Source: Rhodanobacter sp. MP7CTX1 | Lineage (GTDB): Bacteria > Pseudomonadota > Gammaproteobacteria > Xanthomonadales > Rhodanobacteraceae | Reading direction: 5' to 3' | NCBI RefSeq assembly: GCF_014205795.1 | Contig: NZ_JACHCN010000006.1 | Span: forward strand, 1 to 64,000 | DNA: 64,000 nucleotides | Part shown: in pieces, positions 26,088 to 34,968 of the stretch | Numbering within the stretch: position 1 is the first letter of the stretch | Layout: each line of letters opens with the position of its first letter | Translations under genes and position numbers: made by a program | Notes under the pieces: generated by a model | What the model was told of the DNA's origin: nothing | Databases searched by the model: none | Seen by the model: the letters and a program-made list of their open reading frames with translations, nothing else

Positions 26088-26871
26088 ACATCGCCAGAGC
26101 GTGAAACGTCGGCGTGCCGCGAGCACGCTGGCGAGGATCGATCCGGACCGATGGCTGGCGGTGGACGCGCGCTTGGCTGAGGACTGGAGCCCCGAGCAGA
26201 TCACTGCCGAAGCGCTCATCAGCCACGAACGCATCTATCAACACATCGCTGCCGACCGTCAGCGTGGTGGCGAGCTCTGGCAGCAACTGCGCTGTCGCAA
26301 GCAACGGCGCCGCCGCCATCGTTGCGGCACACCACGGCAGCGGCAGCGCTTTCGTGGACGGCGCATTGCTGAGCGACCGGCCATCGTGGAAAGCCGCCAA
26401 CGGGTGGGCGACTGGGAGGGCGACACCATCGTGGGTAAGGGGCTCTCGCGGATCGTCACACTGGTCGACCGCAAGTCCGGCCTGCTGCGGATGCGCCGTG
26501 TACCCAACGGCGAGGCGGACACGGTTATGCGCGCAGTCGTCCACGCCCTGCATTTCCTGCAGGCTCGAGTGCATACCCTGACCTGGGACAAAGGCAGTGA
26601 ATTCGCCGAGCACGCGGTGATCGATATCGCCCTGCGCGCCAAAAGCTACTTCGCCGAACCCTACTCATCCTGGCAGCGCGGTACGAATGAAAATACCAAC
26701 GGCTTGGTCCGGCAGTACCTGCCCAAGCGCTGCGATCTCGGCGCTTACTCCGACGCCGATATCCAGGCGATTGAAGACAAGCTCAACCAGCGACCGCGCA
26801 AGCGGTTAGGATTCCGCACACCACAGCAAGTTTTCGATGCTTCCTTCAACCGCGGTGCACTTCGTAGTTGA
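26088..26871 (+). pseudogene. IS30-family transposase, 3' part (split by IS66)
   Basis: Continuation of the gene begun at 23086: HRQSVKRRRAASTLARIDPD, then the rve/DDE domain (VGDWEGDTIVG, TLTWDKGSEFAEH, RGTNENTNGLVRQYLPK) and the usual C-terminus (LGFRTPQQVFDASF). Asp, Asp and Glu of the triad are all present. Only the IS66 insertion disables it. The frame also runs upstream into IS66 by chance, to an ATG at 25990. Confidence 0.92.
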
Positions 26872-26882
26872 ATCCGCCACTG

Positions 26883-27130
26883 AGCGTATCGCGGAGTGAC
26901 AAAATCGTAATATCTCGCCAGCGATTGGTAACAGGAAAGCACACTTTATGCTCCGCCCATGAAGTCGATTTACCGTGAAACGATCAAATTCCCAGCCGCC
27001 AGTGGCGGCATATTTTCTTCAAGCCCGTCACCGTGAACGGGACTGTCGTCGCTTACCCAGGAAAGCTGGCTGTCGTAAAGAACGTCGACAGCACGCGCTT
27101 CCAGACCACCATTCGCCGGAATGTTCCATT
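26883..27130 (-). pseudogene. Cytochrome P460-like gene, decayed
   Basis: About 250 bp align base by base with the intact P460-like gene at 33998-34250, with substitutions and small indels that break the frame. The haem-site equivalent TGCTTTCCTG has lost the CxxCH reading. It follows the IS30 right end directly and precedes the kinase at 27386 on the same strand, mirroring the intact cassette order kinase - P460. Confidence 0.75.
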
Positions 27131-27385
27131 TGAGCGACCATACACCTGTGGTGCTGGAATCGGTACGAATCTACGAGGGGAAGCGTAAGATCGAGTCGAT
27201 GAGGTGGCCCGATAGAGCGTGGGGAGACGCTGAACGCACTTCTTGATTCCGAGGCGGCCCAGGTCTACTGAAGTGAGCGCTACGAGCGATGTCGGCAAGA
27301 GACATCCTTTAGTTCTTGCGAACAGCCGAGCGTCGGAAAACATGGATTGGCCGCACCCGTAAGGCATAGATGAGCCATGCGTCAT

Positions 27386-28705
27386 TCAAGACAAGATCAC
27401 GGTCGCGACCAGCCCGCCATTCTTGCGATTAGCCAGGGTGAAACTTCCGCCAATCGCGCGTGTAAGTTGTACAGCGATGGCGAGCCCGAGGCCCGTGCCG
27501 CCGGTGTCGCGGTTGCGTGATGCTTCCAACCGGTAGAAGGGCTGAAGTACCTGCTCCAATTCTTCGTCGGGAATGCCCGGCCCACGATCCGATACGGTGA
27601 TGCACAGTGCATTCTGTGCATTGCGCGAAGCGCCGACTTCGGCAGCACCGCCGTATTTGATGGCATTGTCGATCACGTTACATAGCACGCGGCGGAGCGC
27701 CTGCTGACGGACCATCGCTATGCCGCTGATGGTGCCGGACAGCGTAACCGGTCGACCGACATCCTGATAATCGAACACGAGGCTTTCGAGAAACGCTCCC
27801 ACGTTCACGCGCATGGGTGTCTCCGCACCGCCGTACGCGCTGCGGGCGTAGGTCACGCCTTCTCGTACCAGGTGCTCCATTTCGCACAGATCGCTGAGAA
27901 TTTTTCTTTGTTCTTCACCTTCATCGAGATTTTCGGCTCGGAGCCGCATCCGTGTAAGCGGAGTTTGTAAATCGTGCGAGATCGAAGCCAAGATGTGCAA
28001 GCGTTCCTTCATATGACGAGCGATGCGCTCCTGCATCGTGTTGAAGGCTATGGCGGCTTGCGCAACCTCGGTGGGCCCTTCCTCGCTCATGCGCGGCCCA
28101 TCGGCAGTGGGCGTCATCGATTCGGCGGCTAGTGCTAGCTGGGTCAACGGTCGCGTGGCCAGCCGAACTGCCAACCACGTGCATACGAGTAGAAGAAGCA
28201 GTTGCAGCATCAGCACGACGGGAAGCCAGAGCGCCACCGGCATCACATATGGTGTCATTTCCAGTGTAAGGGGCGAACCATCGTGCAAGGTGAAGTGCAG
28301 CTGGTAGCGTTCCGGCTTTGTCGAAACGATGTCGGCGTCTACACGGTAGGCGGGGCCAAGCTCCTTCACAATGCGACGCGTCAACTCAAGCGAACGTTCG
28401 GAGACCAGAGGCTTGCCAGGCTGTCCCGCGCCCAGGAGGTAGCGGTAGTTGTCGCGTTGCAAACGGCCAAGCCAGTTGGGGCGCTCCTGCGCGGGCAGAC
28501 GATCCAGTATGGCGACAGACGTGCCGACGTCGTGTTCGACGGTATTGAGCATCACCGACATGGCGCTTTCGTAACGCTCGTAGAACTGCATCACGGCGGA
28601 GAGACCTTCCGCCAGCAGCAGGCCGCAGAGGATGATCACGTAAAGGCGCGACGCCATGCTGCGCGGTAGCCAGCGCGTCGGCGCCATCGATGCGGAGCGG
28701 CTCAT
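27386..28705 (-). CDS. Sensor histidine kinase of the duplicated two-component system (copy 1)
   Basis: 439 residues. Two membrane spans (about 17-38 and 160-182) flank a periplasmic loop of about 120 residues. A HAMP linker follows, then HisKA with His244 (ASISHDLQTPLTRMRL) and HATPase motifs (VIDNAIKYGG, DRGPGIPDEE, GGTGLGLAIA). Start set at the ATG of MSRSASMAPTRWLPRSM by comparison with the paralogue at 34969. The frame runs on upstream to 28939 only because an IS30 scrap is open in frame there. In the paralogous copy kinase and regulator overlap; here they are pulled 790 bp apart by the IS30 relic, so expression may be impaired. Confidence 0.9.
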   Translation of the reverse strand: MSRSASMAPTRWLPRSMASRLYVIILCGLLLAEGLSAVMQFYERYESAMSVMLNTVEHDVGTSVAILDRLPAQERPNWLGRLQRDNYRYLLGAGQPGKPLVSERSLELTRRIVKELGPAYRVDADIVSTKPERYQLHFTLHDGSPLTLEMTPYVMPVALWLPVVLMLQLLLLLVCTWLAVRLATRPLTQLALAAESMTPTADGPRMSEEGPTEVAQAAIAFNTMQERIARHMKERLHILASISHDLQTPLTRMRLRAENLDEGEEQRKILSDLCEMEHLVREGVTYARSAYGGAETPMRVNVGAFLESLVFDYQDVGRPVTLSGTISGIAMVRQQALRRVLCNVIDNAIKYGGAAEVGASRNAQNALCITVSDRGPGIPDEELEQVLQPFYRLEASRNRDTGGTGLGLAIAVQLTRAIGGSFTLANRKNGGLVATVILS

Positions 28706-28739
28706 ATGACGTTCCCGTGCAGGTGGATCCAACCAGGAA

Positions 28740-29490
28740 GTGCGACGCTTGAAGGAAGCAAAAAACACCTCGCACAGTGTCTTGAATCGTAACGTTTTTC
28801 GAGGGCGATAGTTGAGCTTCTCCTCGAAGACTTGCGACTGCTTTTCGGTGGACGCGTCGATGTGTGAATGTCCCGGCGAATCAACCCGTTCGTCCCAAGA
28901 GGGGTATCCCCATTTTTCTCCCTCGTGTCCCGCTGTCACGGACTGTGCGGTTCGGCAGAAGAGGCATTGGTATCCAGAACCCAGTCGACTAGAGCGTCCT
29001 CGTCCAACTGATTGCCACTGTCATAGGTGGGCGCCTGGAAGCGGCATCGAAGCGAATGCAGGGCAGCGATGATCAGCCGCACCGGCTTTGCCATCGGGCA
29101 CACGCCGCAGTTTGAGGTAACGCTACTTGCGTTCGACCAAGCTGATGATGCGCACGGCGCCCGGACCATCCACGCTGCAGCTTCCCGGTGGCCACCTGCT
29201 TGCGGTGCTCCACGGCGGCTGCACGCTCGTCGATGCGGCGACCATGAAACCCCGGCAGTGTCGCGCGGCTCCGAAGCGGCAGCGTCGTCGTCGCCGGCGA
29301 TATGTCCACAGATCGCCGCCACGCTATTGGTCCGGGGCGATGCGCTAGTAAATGCGTTCAGGACTCACATTGGCAATGTCACGCCTAGCGATCTGCTGCG
29401 GGCTCCGCTCTTCGCCCAGATGCAGCTTCGATTTGTGCCCGGGTGGATACGACACTTGGGGTACTTCAACGCCGCATGGTTGTCTCACTC
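28740..29490 (-). mobile_element. Decayed IS30-family transposase between kinase and regulator
   Basis: Pieces in shifting frames match the IS30 transposase: a FHGRRIDERAAAVEHRKQV block (compare FRGRRIAERPAIVESRQRV), a stretch equivalent to the DDE region, and FEEKLNYRPRKTLRFKT at 28760-28830, which corresponds to the C-terminus. The element has lost its ends and reading frame. It sits where the paralogous operon has a 4-bp gene overlap. Confidence 0.75.
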
Positions 29491-29495
29491 CACAG

Positions 29496-30230
29496 TTAAA
29501 TCTGCCGCACGGTCAGCGGCATGCTGAATACATAACCCTCACTGCGCACTGTTTTGATGTAGACCTGCTCCTTCGCGTTGTCGTCAAGGCGGGTTCTTAG
29601 GCGACTCACCAAAAGGTCGATCGAACGGTCGAAATGCTCCGCATCCCTGCCTTGCGTGAGGTTAAGTAACTGGTCCCGCGACAATACCCGCTGCGGGTGG
29701 TCGAGGAACACACGCAACAAGCGAAATTCGGCACCGCTCAGCGCAACGATGGTGCCGTCCTGATCGACCAGCTGGCGCGCGCGAATATCCAGCCGCCAGC
29801 TGCCGAAGGACAATGTGTCGACAGCCTCCGTGCTGCGAAGGTTGGGCGGCAGCATGCGCGTGCGTCGGATCACCGCTTTGATGCGAGCCAGCAGTTCGCG
29901 TGGCGAGAACGGTTTCACGACATAGTCGTCGGCACCCATCTCTAGGCCAATGATGCGGTCGGTTTCACCATCGCGTGCGGTGAGAAGGAGAATTGGCAAG
30001 GCACGATGCTTGCCGCCGCACAGGGTGCGGCAGAGCACTAGACCGTCGTCGCCCGGCATCATGATGTCGAGCACGATCAGATCGAATACTGAGGTATCGA
30101 GCTTTGCAAACATATCGCGACCGTCGATAGCCGCGCTGGCACGCAAGCCGTTCTTGCGAAGATAGTCCGCGACACCGGTGCGAATGTCGCGATCGTCATC
30201 GACGACGAGGATGTGATCGATGTGATCCAT
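29496..30230 (-). CDS. OmpR-family response regulator (copy 1)
   Basis: 244 residues. Receiver domain with acidic residues at 11-13, phospho-acceptor Asp55 (FDLIVLDIMMPGDDG), Thr in LLTARDG and Lys in YVVKPFSPRELLARI. The winged-helix domain (about 140-240) has LSGAEFRLLRVFLDHPQRVL and the recognition region RSIDLLVSRLRTRL. Highly similar to the regulator at 36285-37025. It is the likely partner of the kinase at 27386. It probably binds the direct-repeat hexamers in this window (inference from family binding mode). Confidence 0.92.
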   Translation of the reverse strand: MDHIDHILVVDDDRDIRTGVADYLRKNGLRASAAIDGRDMFAKLDTSVFDLIVLDIMMPGDDGLVLCRTLCGGKHRALPILLLTARDGETDRIIGLEMGADDYVVKPFSPRELLARIKAVIRRTRMLPPNLRSTEAVDTLSFGSWRLDIRARQLVDQDGTIVALSGAEFRLLRVFLDHPQRVLSRDQLLNLTQGRDAEHFDRSIDLLVSRLRTRLDDNAKEQVYIKTVRSEGYVFSMPLTVRQI

Positions 30231-30270
30231 ATCATTGTTTATCCCAGAGTCTGCATTCTATTGCGTCCTG

Positions 30271-30690
30271 TTATTTCTTGCTAAGCAGCTGACGCACATG
30301 CTGTTTGGCTTGGTCGTAGCCTACTTTACCGATGTGACTACATCACGTGACCATTCTGATCGATGAGATAGAAGGTCGGCCACAAGCGGTCTCCGTAGGC
30401 ATTCCAGATACGGTAGTCATCATCCACCGCTACCGGCCAAGTGATCTGGTATCGATGGATGGCTGACTGGAGCGCCGCCGGGTCGTGCTCTTCGTCGTAT
30501 TCGGGTGTGTGGACCCCTACCACCACCAAACCGTCCTTTGCGTACTTGTCATAAAACGCCTTCGTGTGCGGCAGCACATGAGGGTAGTCGAAGCATTCGG
30601 GTGTCCAGAACTCGACCCGCACCACCATGAACGACGGCAGGGTACGTGTCACTACACCCGAGAAAATGACCAAGGTGGCCGTCTGCACCT
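30271..30690 (-). pseudogene. Periplasmic thioredoxin-like protein, decayed (copy 1)
   Basis: Most of the thioredoxin domain is readable (RVEFWTPECFDYPHVLPHTK, DGLVVVGVHTPEYDEEHDPA, WPVAVDDDYRIWNAYGDRLW). A one-base frameshift near 30340 separates it from its C-terminal SHIGKVGYDQAKQHVRQLLS piece, and the N-terminal signal region is garbled. The second active-site Cys is gone (ECFDY for ECINC). The intact version is at 37022-37597 in front of the paralogous regulator. Confidence 0.85.
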
Positions 30691-30960
30691 CGTGTGATTC
30701 ATAGGACGCAGTTATGCCAGCGTCACCGAAAGGGACATTTTTAACACCCTGTTAGTCAACTGACATAGATCTGAAAAGAAATTCTTGCGATAGCCAAGTA
30801 ACCAAAAATACGTAACTCGCGTATGGCGACGCAAAGAACTGACCGCTGCGCCGATACAATTGCACACCATATGCCCGACAGGCGCTCTGAATGCTCGCGA
30901 CCAGTGATGTCGCAATGACAGAGTTGGTCCCGTTCAGAACCCAAGTGTGGGGTACGACAA

Positions 30961-31716
30961 TCACGCCGTATCACGCGTGGCCTTGGGCTTTACTAGCCAC
31001 CGTACTGCGATCACCCCCAACTCATAAAGCAAACACATCGGGACCGCCAGCAGGATCATCGATGTGATGTCCGGTGGCGTGATGAAAGCAGAGACGGCAA
31101 AGGCACCGACGAAAGCGTAGCGACGAGCGTTGCGAAGCCTGGTGAGGTCGACAACGCCCACCGCAGCGAGAATCACCACGGCCACCGGAACCTCAAAGCA
31201 CAGGCCGAAAGCGAAGAACATCAGCATCACGAAATCCAAGTAATGCGTGATGTCAGTCATCATCTCTACACCCTGTGGCGTCATCGCCGTCAGGAAGCGA
31301 AACGTTGCCGGCAGCACCAGGAAATACGCAAACGCGCAACCCAGGTAGAACAGCATCAGTGCGGCGGCGAGCAACACTCGTGCGAGTCGCCTCTCCTGTT
31401 GGTACAGCCCGGAGCTGACGAACGCCCATAGCTGGTACAAGATCATCGGCATGCTGATGAAAAGCGAAGCATAGAACGTCAACTTCAATGGCGTGACAAA
31501 CGGACTGGCCACTTCGGTGGCAATCAAATGTGCGCCTTGTGGCAATCGAGCCACCAGCGGCGCCGCCAGTTCGCTGTAAAGCCTGTTTGCGAACGGCACC
31601 AGTGCCAGCAGCACAAGCAGCACGGTGCAGACCGCCGTGAGCAATCGCGAGCGCAGCTCGAGTAGATGTGAAAACAAGCCCCGCTGAATATCGACGTCGA
31701 GTTCAGACACCGCCAT
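30961..31716 (-). CDS. tatC: Twin-arginine translocase subunit TatC
   Basis: 251 residues with six membrane spans. The family signatures are present: an N-terminal HLLELRSRLL block (L-E-R motif), FVTPLKLTFYASLFISMPMI with the PF...K region, and the late spans FVGAFAVSAFITPPDITSM. TatC binds the twin-arginine signal. It overlaps tatB by 14 bp as the last gene of a tatABC operon. The alpha/beta hydrolases of the island carry RR motifs and are natural clients. Confidence 0.95.
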   Translation of the reverse strand: MAVSELDVDIQRGLFSHLLELRSRLLTAVCTVLLVLLALVPFANRLYSELAAPLVARLPQGAHLIATEVASPFVTPLKLTFYASLFISMPMILYQLWAFVSSGLYQQERRLARVLLAAALMLFYLGCAFAYFLVLPATFRFLTAMTPQGVEMMTDITHYLDFVMLMFFAFGLCFEVPVAVVILAAVGVVDLTRLRNARRYAFVGAFAVSAFITPPDITSMILLAVPMCLLYELGVIAVRWLVKPKATRDTA

Positions 31717-32188
31717 GCATGTATTCCTTCGCCGCTATGTGATTCAAGTCGACGCGATCCGATACGAGGTGGGCCGGCTCGACGAAATTGAGCTCGACAC
31801 GATCCACAGTGGCTTGGCTGCCTGGCATTTCCTTCGACGCATCGGCGAGCTCACCTTCTTCGGATCGCAATGAGGCAATCGATGCCACGATTGCTCCGGG
31901 AGCGACCTCGGCGGCACCTTGCGCGAACGGCGCGCGTACATCGTCAACTACGGACTTCACATCGCCTTGCACCGCTTCGGCCCGCATGGCTGCCTCGCGC
32001 GCGGCGCGTTTGAGTTCTTCGATCTGCAACTCGCGCTCCACCTCGGCGCGCACACCATCCCAGCCGTTACGCACGCGACGCAGCAGCGCGCCGGTGGTAC
32101 GCGCCGCACCAGGTAGTTTTTCCGGCCCCAGCACGATTAACGCCACAAGTGCGAGCAGCACCAACTTGCCGAAGCCGATCTCGATCAT
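31703..32188 (-). CDS. tatB: Twin-arginine translocase subunit TatB
   Basis: 161 residues. One N-terminal span with the diagnostic Glu and GP hinge (MIEIGFGKLVLLALVALIVL, GPEKLPGAARTTG), an amphipathic helix and a long charged tail. It pairs with TatC as substrate receptor. Start at the ATG 22 bp behind tatA; the open frame upstream to 32356 is inside tatA and not used. Confidence 0.93.
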   Translation of the reverse strand: MIEIGFGKLVLLALVALIVLGPEKLPGAARTTGALLRRVRNGWDGVRAEVERELQIEELKRAAREAAMRAEAVQGDVKSVVDDVRAPFAQGAAEVAPGAIVASIASLRSEEGELADASKEMPGSQATVDRVELNFVEPAHLVSDRVDLNHIAAKEYMHGGV

Positions 32189-32210
32189 TGCGTGGACGGT
32201 CCTTCCGTGT

Positions 32211-32465
32211 TTATGTGGACTCGTGCGAGTCGTGCTGCTGTTGCGTCGCGTTGGAAGAAGTCGCCGATGCGGCCAGAGGTGGGTCAGCCTTAAGCTGCTC
32301 CTGCTCTTTCCGCTTGACGTCTTCATCGTCACCCTGCATGGCCTTCTTGAAGCCACGCACGGCGTTGCCGATATCGGGACCGATCTTGCTCAACTTGCCG
32401 GTGCCAAACACCACCAAGACAACGACAAGCAGAATGGCCCAATGCCAAAAACTATCCAGACCCAT
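32211..32465 (-). CDS. tatA: Twin-arginine translocase subunit TatA
   Basis: 84 residues. Short N-terminal span with FG hinge and the amphipathic helix (MGLDSFWHWAILLVVVLVVF, GTGKLSKIGPDIGNAVRGFK), then a charged tail. It forms the protein-conducting oligomer. Start at the ATG of MGLDSFWHW; a GTG two codons earlier is possible. First gene of the tatABC operon. Confidence 0.93.
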   Translation of the reverse strand: MGLDSFWHWAILLVVVLVVFGTGKLSKIGPDIGNAVRGFKKAMQGDDEDVKRKEQEQLKADPPLAASATSSNATQQQHDSHEST

Positions 32466-32565
32466 ATCCACTCCTACATGGCCGGTGTCGGAGGCCGGCT
32501 AAGAACCCAGCCCCGACCATCCGTAAATCAATGTCAGATGCACTTCCCATGACAGTCCGCGAAGC

Positions 32566-32787
32566 GGCCACGACGACCCGACCTCGGATAGCTTGGTTCG
32601 ATCAACGCCAGCACTGCTTCCCACGGCGCAACCTTAGCCATCTCGCCAGGAACCGCTCGCGCCGCGTCGGCCTCCTCTTCGACTCGAAACTCAACGACGC
32701 AAACGAACGCTGTCTCATGGAGGGAGGCGCTTCCTGGAGCCTGGTCGCTATGATGCCTATTGCGCGGAACAGATCAGAGCACCCCTA
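32566..32787 (-). mobile_element. IS5 right-end fragment
   Basis: Diverged copy of the right end of the IS5 element at 15821-17013: codons for the transposase N-terminus (from the ATG at 32719) and the terminal repeat AGATCAGAGCACC, followed by CTAA. A sister fragment of the same extent lies at 44170-44371 beside the duplicate hydrolase gene, so it took part in the duplication. Confidence 0.85.
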
Positions 32788-32832
32788 AGCCGCGGCGGTA
32801 GCAACGCAACATTTGTCGCGATCGCCGCGGCT
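32788..32832 (-). terminator. Stem-loop after the hydrolase gene
   Basis: AGCCGCGGCG pairs with CGCCGCGGCT over a 25-base loop, 20 bp beyond the hydrolase stop. An identical structure follows the duplicate gene at 44372-44416. Confidence 0.55.
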
Positions 32833-32851
32833 GTTCTGCAGAGGCTATCGA

Positions 32852-33907
32852 TCAGAAACGATCGACGTCAACGATTGCCTGGGCAAACTCCTGCGGCGCC
32901 TCTTGCGGCAGGTTATGACCGACACCACCACCGATGTCTCGATGTGCGTATTTGCCGGTGAATTTCTTCGCATAGGCTGCGGCGGGCGGGTGCGCGGCGC
33001 CGTTATCACTACCTTCAAGCGTGATTGTCGGTACGGCAATATTGGGCGCTGCAGCTAAACGCTGCTCAAGAGCATCGTATTGCGGTTCGCCTTTGGAGAG
33101 CCCAAGGAACCAGCGATAATGATTAATCGTGATTTCGGCGAAGTCAGGATTTTCAAACGATACGGCGCTGCGCTCATAGGTGGCGTCGTCGAAGTTCCAC
33201 TTTGGCGAAGCGGTCGTCCAAATGAGCCTGTTAAAGTCCTTCCAATTCTTCTCGTAGCCGAGCTTGCCGCGGTCTGTAGCGAAATACCACACGTACCACC
33301 ATTGTTGCTCGATCTTAGGCGGCAGCGGCACTGCGAAGAGAGGTTGGCCAGCGACGATGTAGCCGCTTACGGAGACCAACGCCTTGCAGCGCTCCGGCCA
33401 GAGCGCGGCGATTTGGCAAGCGCAATTCGCACCCCAGTCAAAACCACCAAAAACTGCACTCTTGATCTTCAGCGCATCCATCAACGCAATGATGTCGATC
33501 GCATTTCTCACCTGCTGCCCATTTCTGTACGTATCGGCTGAAAGAAAGCGCGTCGTACCATAGCCGCGGAAATGAGGAATGATCACTCGATAGCCTTGCG
33601 CTGCGAGCAAGGGTGCCACGTCCACGAAACTATGGATGTCGTAAGGCCAGCCGTGCAGGAGTATGACGACGGGACCGTCGGCAGGACCGGCCTCTGCATA
33701 TCCCATATTCAGCTCACCAGCATTGATCTGCTTGATCGGGCCGAACGACGCGTTGCTACCTGGCGTTGCCGGTGGAATGGTTACTGGTGATTTTGACATG
33801 CCGGATTTCGCAAAGGCGTTTCCCATCGAAATGAACGGGGCCGCTGCCATCGTCAGGGCGGCTACGCCGAGAAAATTGCGTCGTTGAGGATCGGTTTCAT
33901 TAGTCAT
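32852..33907 (-). CDS. Tat-exported alpha/beta hydrolase (paralogue 2)
   Basis: 351 residues with the same plan as the gene at 1086: twin-arginine leader (DPQRRNFLGVAALTMAAAPF), HGWP oxyanion motif, nucleophile elbow GGFDWGAN with the Asp nucleophile, and catalytic His in GGGVGHNLPQEAP. An epoxide hydrolase- or dehalogenase-like activity is likely; the substrate is unknown. Start at the ATG of MTNETDPQRR by homology; the frame opens 16 codons earlier. It lies 90 bp behind the P460-like gene, probably in one transcript driven from the promoter with paired boxes near 34650. Confidence 0.88.
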   Translation of the reverse strand: MTNETDPQRRNFLGVAALTMAAAPFISMGNAFAKSGMSKSPVTIPPATPGSNASFGPIKQINAGELNMGYAEAGPADGPVVILLHGWPYDIHSFVDVAPLLAAQGYRVIIPHFRGYGTTRFLSADTYRNGQQVRNAIDIIALMDALKIKSAVFGGFDWGANCACQIAALWPERCKALVSVSGYIVAGQPLFAVPLPPKIEQQWWYVWYFATDRGKLGYEKNWKDFNRLIWTTASPKWNFDDATYERSAVSFENPDFAEITINHYRWFLGLSKGEPQYDALEQRLAAAPNIAVPTITLEGSDNGAAHPPAAAYAKKFTGKYAHRDIGGGVGHNLPQEAPQEFAQAIVDVDRF

Positions 33908-33997
33908 GGCTTCTCTCTCGTCAAAGTTGTGTAGTTGCAGAAAGGCAAGAATCACCGTGACCTAACGCATGCGCAGGCTTCGCTTGATGCTTAACGC

Positions 33998-34555
33998 TCA
34001 CTGCGCGTATCGCGTAATGACGAAATCGTGATCTTTCGCCAGCGATTGGTGACAGGCAAAGCAGGTTTTATGCTCCGCCAATGAGGTCGGTTTACCATTT
34101 ACGAAGCGACCAAATCCCCAGCCGTCTGTGGCGGCATATTTCTTCGAGTCTTTTACCATAAACTGGACTGTCGTCGCTTGCCCAGGAAAGCTGGCTGTCG
34201 TAGAGAACGTCGACGGCACGCGCTTCCAGGCCACCTTCGCCAGAATGGTTCCATCGGGAAATGGCAATGTACCTTCGCGAAATGCCTGGAAGCCGGCGGG
34301 ATTGCCTAAGATGATGCGTAGCTCGTCAAGCGGTGGCGCTTCAAGAGAGGGCGCGATCGCCTGCCACTCCCGATAGCCCGAAGGAATGGTGACACCATAG
34401 ATAGGAGATGCATTTCCATTCGCCGCGCTGTTTGTGGTCGGCGTAATTCCGATTTCGTTGGAAGAAGACACGGCTAGCGCGCCTATTCCTAATAGGCTTC
34501 CCGAGAGAGCAATTGCGGCGCCCGTAACAAGCGGGCCTTTGGGTATGCGATTCAT
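33998..34555 (-). CDS. Periplasmic cytochrome P460-family protein
   Basis: 185 residues. Signal peptide (about 1-28), then the P460 domain (about 55-185) with GYREWQAI, LPFPDGTILAKVAWKR, TTVQFMVKDSKKYAATDGWG and the C-terminal haem-binding CxxCH (C165, C168, H169) followed by KDHDFVITRYAQ. P460-type proteins bind haem c in the periplasm; some oxidise hydroxylamine, many have no known role. Start at the ATG of MNRIPKGPLV; a GTG four codons upstream is an alternative. First gene of a pair with the Tat-exported hydrolase. Confidence 0.88.
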   Translation of the reverse strand: MNRIPKGPLVTGAAIALSGSLLGIGALAVSSSNEIGITPTTNSAANGNASPIYGVTIPSGYREWQAIAPSLEAPPLDELRIILGNPAGFQAFREGTLPFPDGTILAKVAWKRVPSTFSTTASFPGQATTVQFMVKDSKKYAATDGWGFGRFVNGKPTSLAEHKTCFACHQSLAKDHDFVITRYAQ

Positions 34556-34613
34556 CGGGATGGACACTTCTCGTGCTTTGTCAGCAGGTCGAGCCCATTA
34601 GAGACTCGTACCT

Positions 34614-34766
34614 TGTCTTGGATGTGTCTGCAAAGGCACCGATTTGTATCGATTTGTATCGACAAATGCCGTCTACCGGAGAAGCAACGCATCGATTCGA
34701 TCTCGAACAGCGCATCCTCCATAGCCGAGCCGCTCAACGCGTGCTACTGCTGTATGAATGGCAGAA
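34614..34766 (-). repeat. P460 promoter joined to an IS5 transposase scrap
   Basis: On the minus strand an IS5 transposase piece (AMEDALFEIESM) runs into the P460 promoter, ending close to its start codon. About 115 bp of this junction recur on the plus strand at 15695-15819, so the chimeric promoter itself was copied. Confidence 0.7.
34645..34660 (-). promoter_or_regulatory. Paired hexamer boxes before the P460 gene (regulator box 3)
   Basis: TGTATCGATTTGTATC on the plus strand: two identical hexamers with a 10-bp period, 90 bp upstream of the P460 start codon on the minus strand. It is the clearest example of the motif in the window. Confidence 0.65.
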
Positions 34767-34968
34767 TTCGCCTGCGCCGCTACTTCGTCGACGCGATAGT
34801 TGAGGGGGCTGAGCCGAATTTCGTTGCTCGTTGACGAAGAGAGCCATGCGGCTATTTCGCGATAGGCCCCCTCCGAGTCCGACGATAAACGCGGGAGCGC
34901 AGAAGGGGGCATTCTGGCGAAAGCGGATGTGACAGGACATGCAATTTTCCGAGGCTGCCGTGCGTCGC

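Larger units (their letters stand above)
22994..26882 (+). mobile_element. IS30-family element interrupted by IS66
   Basis: Terminal repeats GGCGAATTCAATTCTGAAGT at the left (from 22994) and the complement of GGCGGATTCAACTACGAAGT at the right (ending 26882) enclose a transposase gene that is split at 23255/26088 by the IS66 element. Without the insert the IS30 would be about 1.06 kb, a normal size. Confidence 0.9.

Noticed and set aside
28706..28939. N-terminal extension of the kinase at 27386
   Set aside because: It encodes an IS30 C-terminal scrap; the paralogue at 34969 starts at the equivalent of 28705.
30712..30974. Three overlapping minus-strand frames of about 70 codons upstream of the decayed thioredoxin
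   Set aside because: They overlap each other in different frames and none has a family match or ribosome site.
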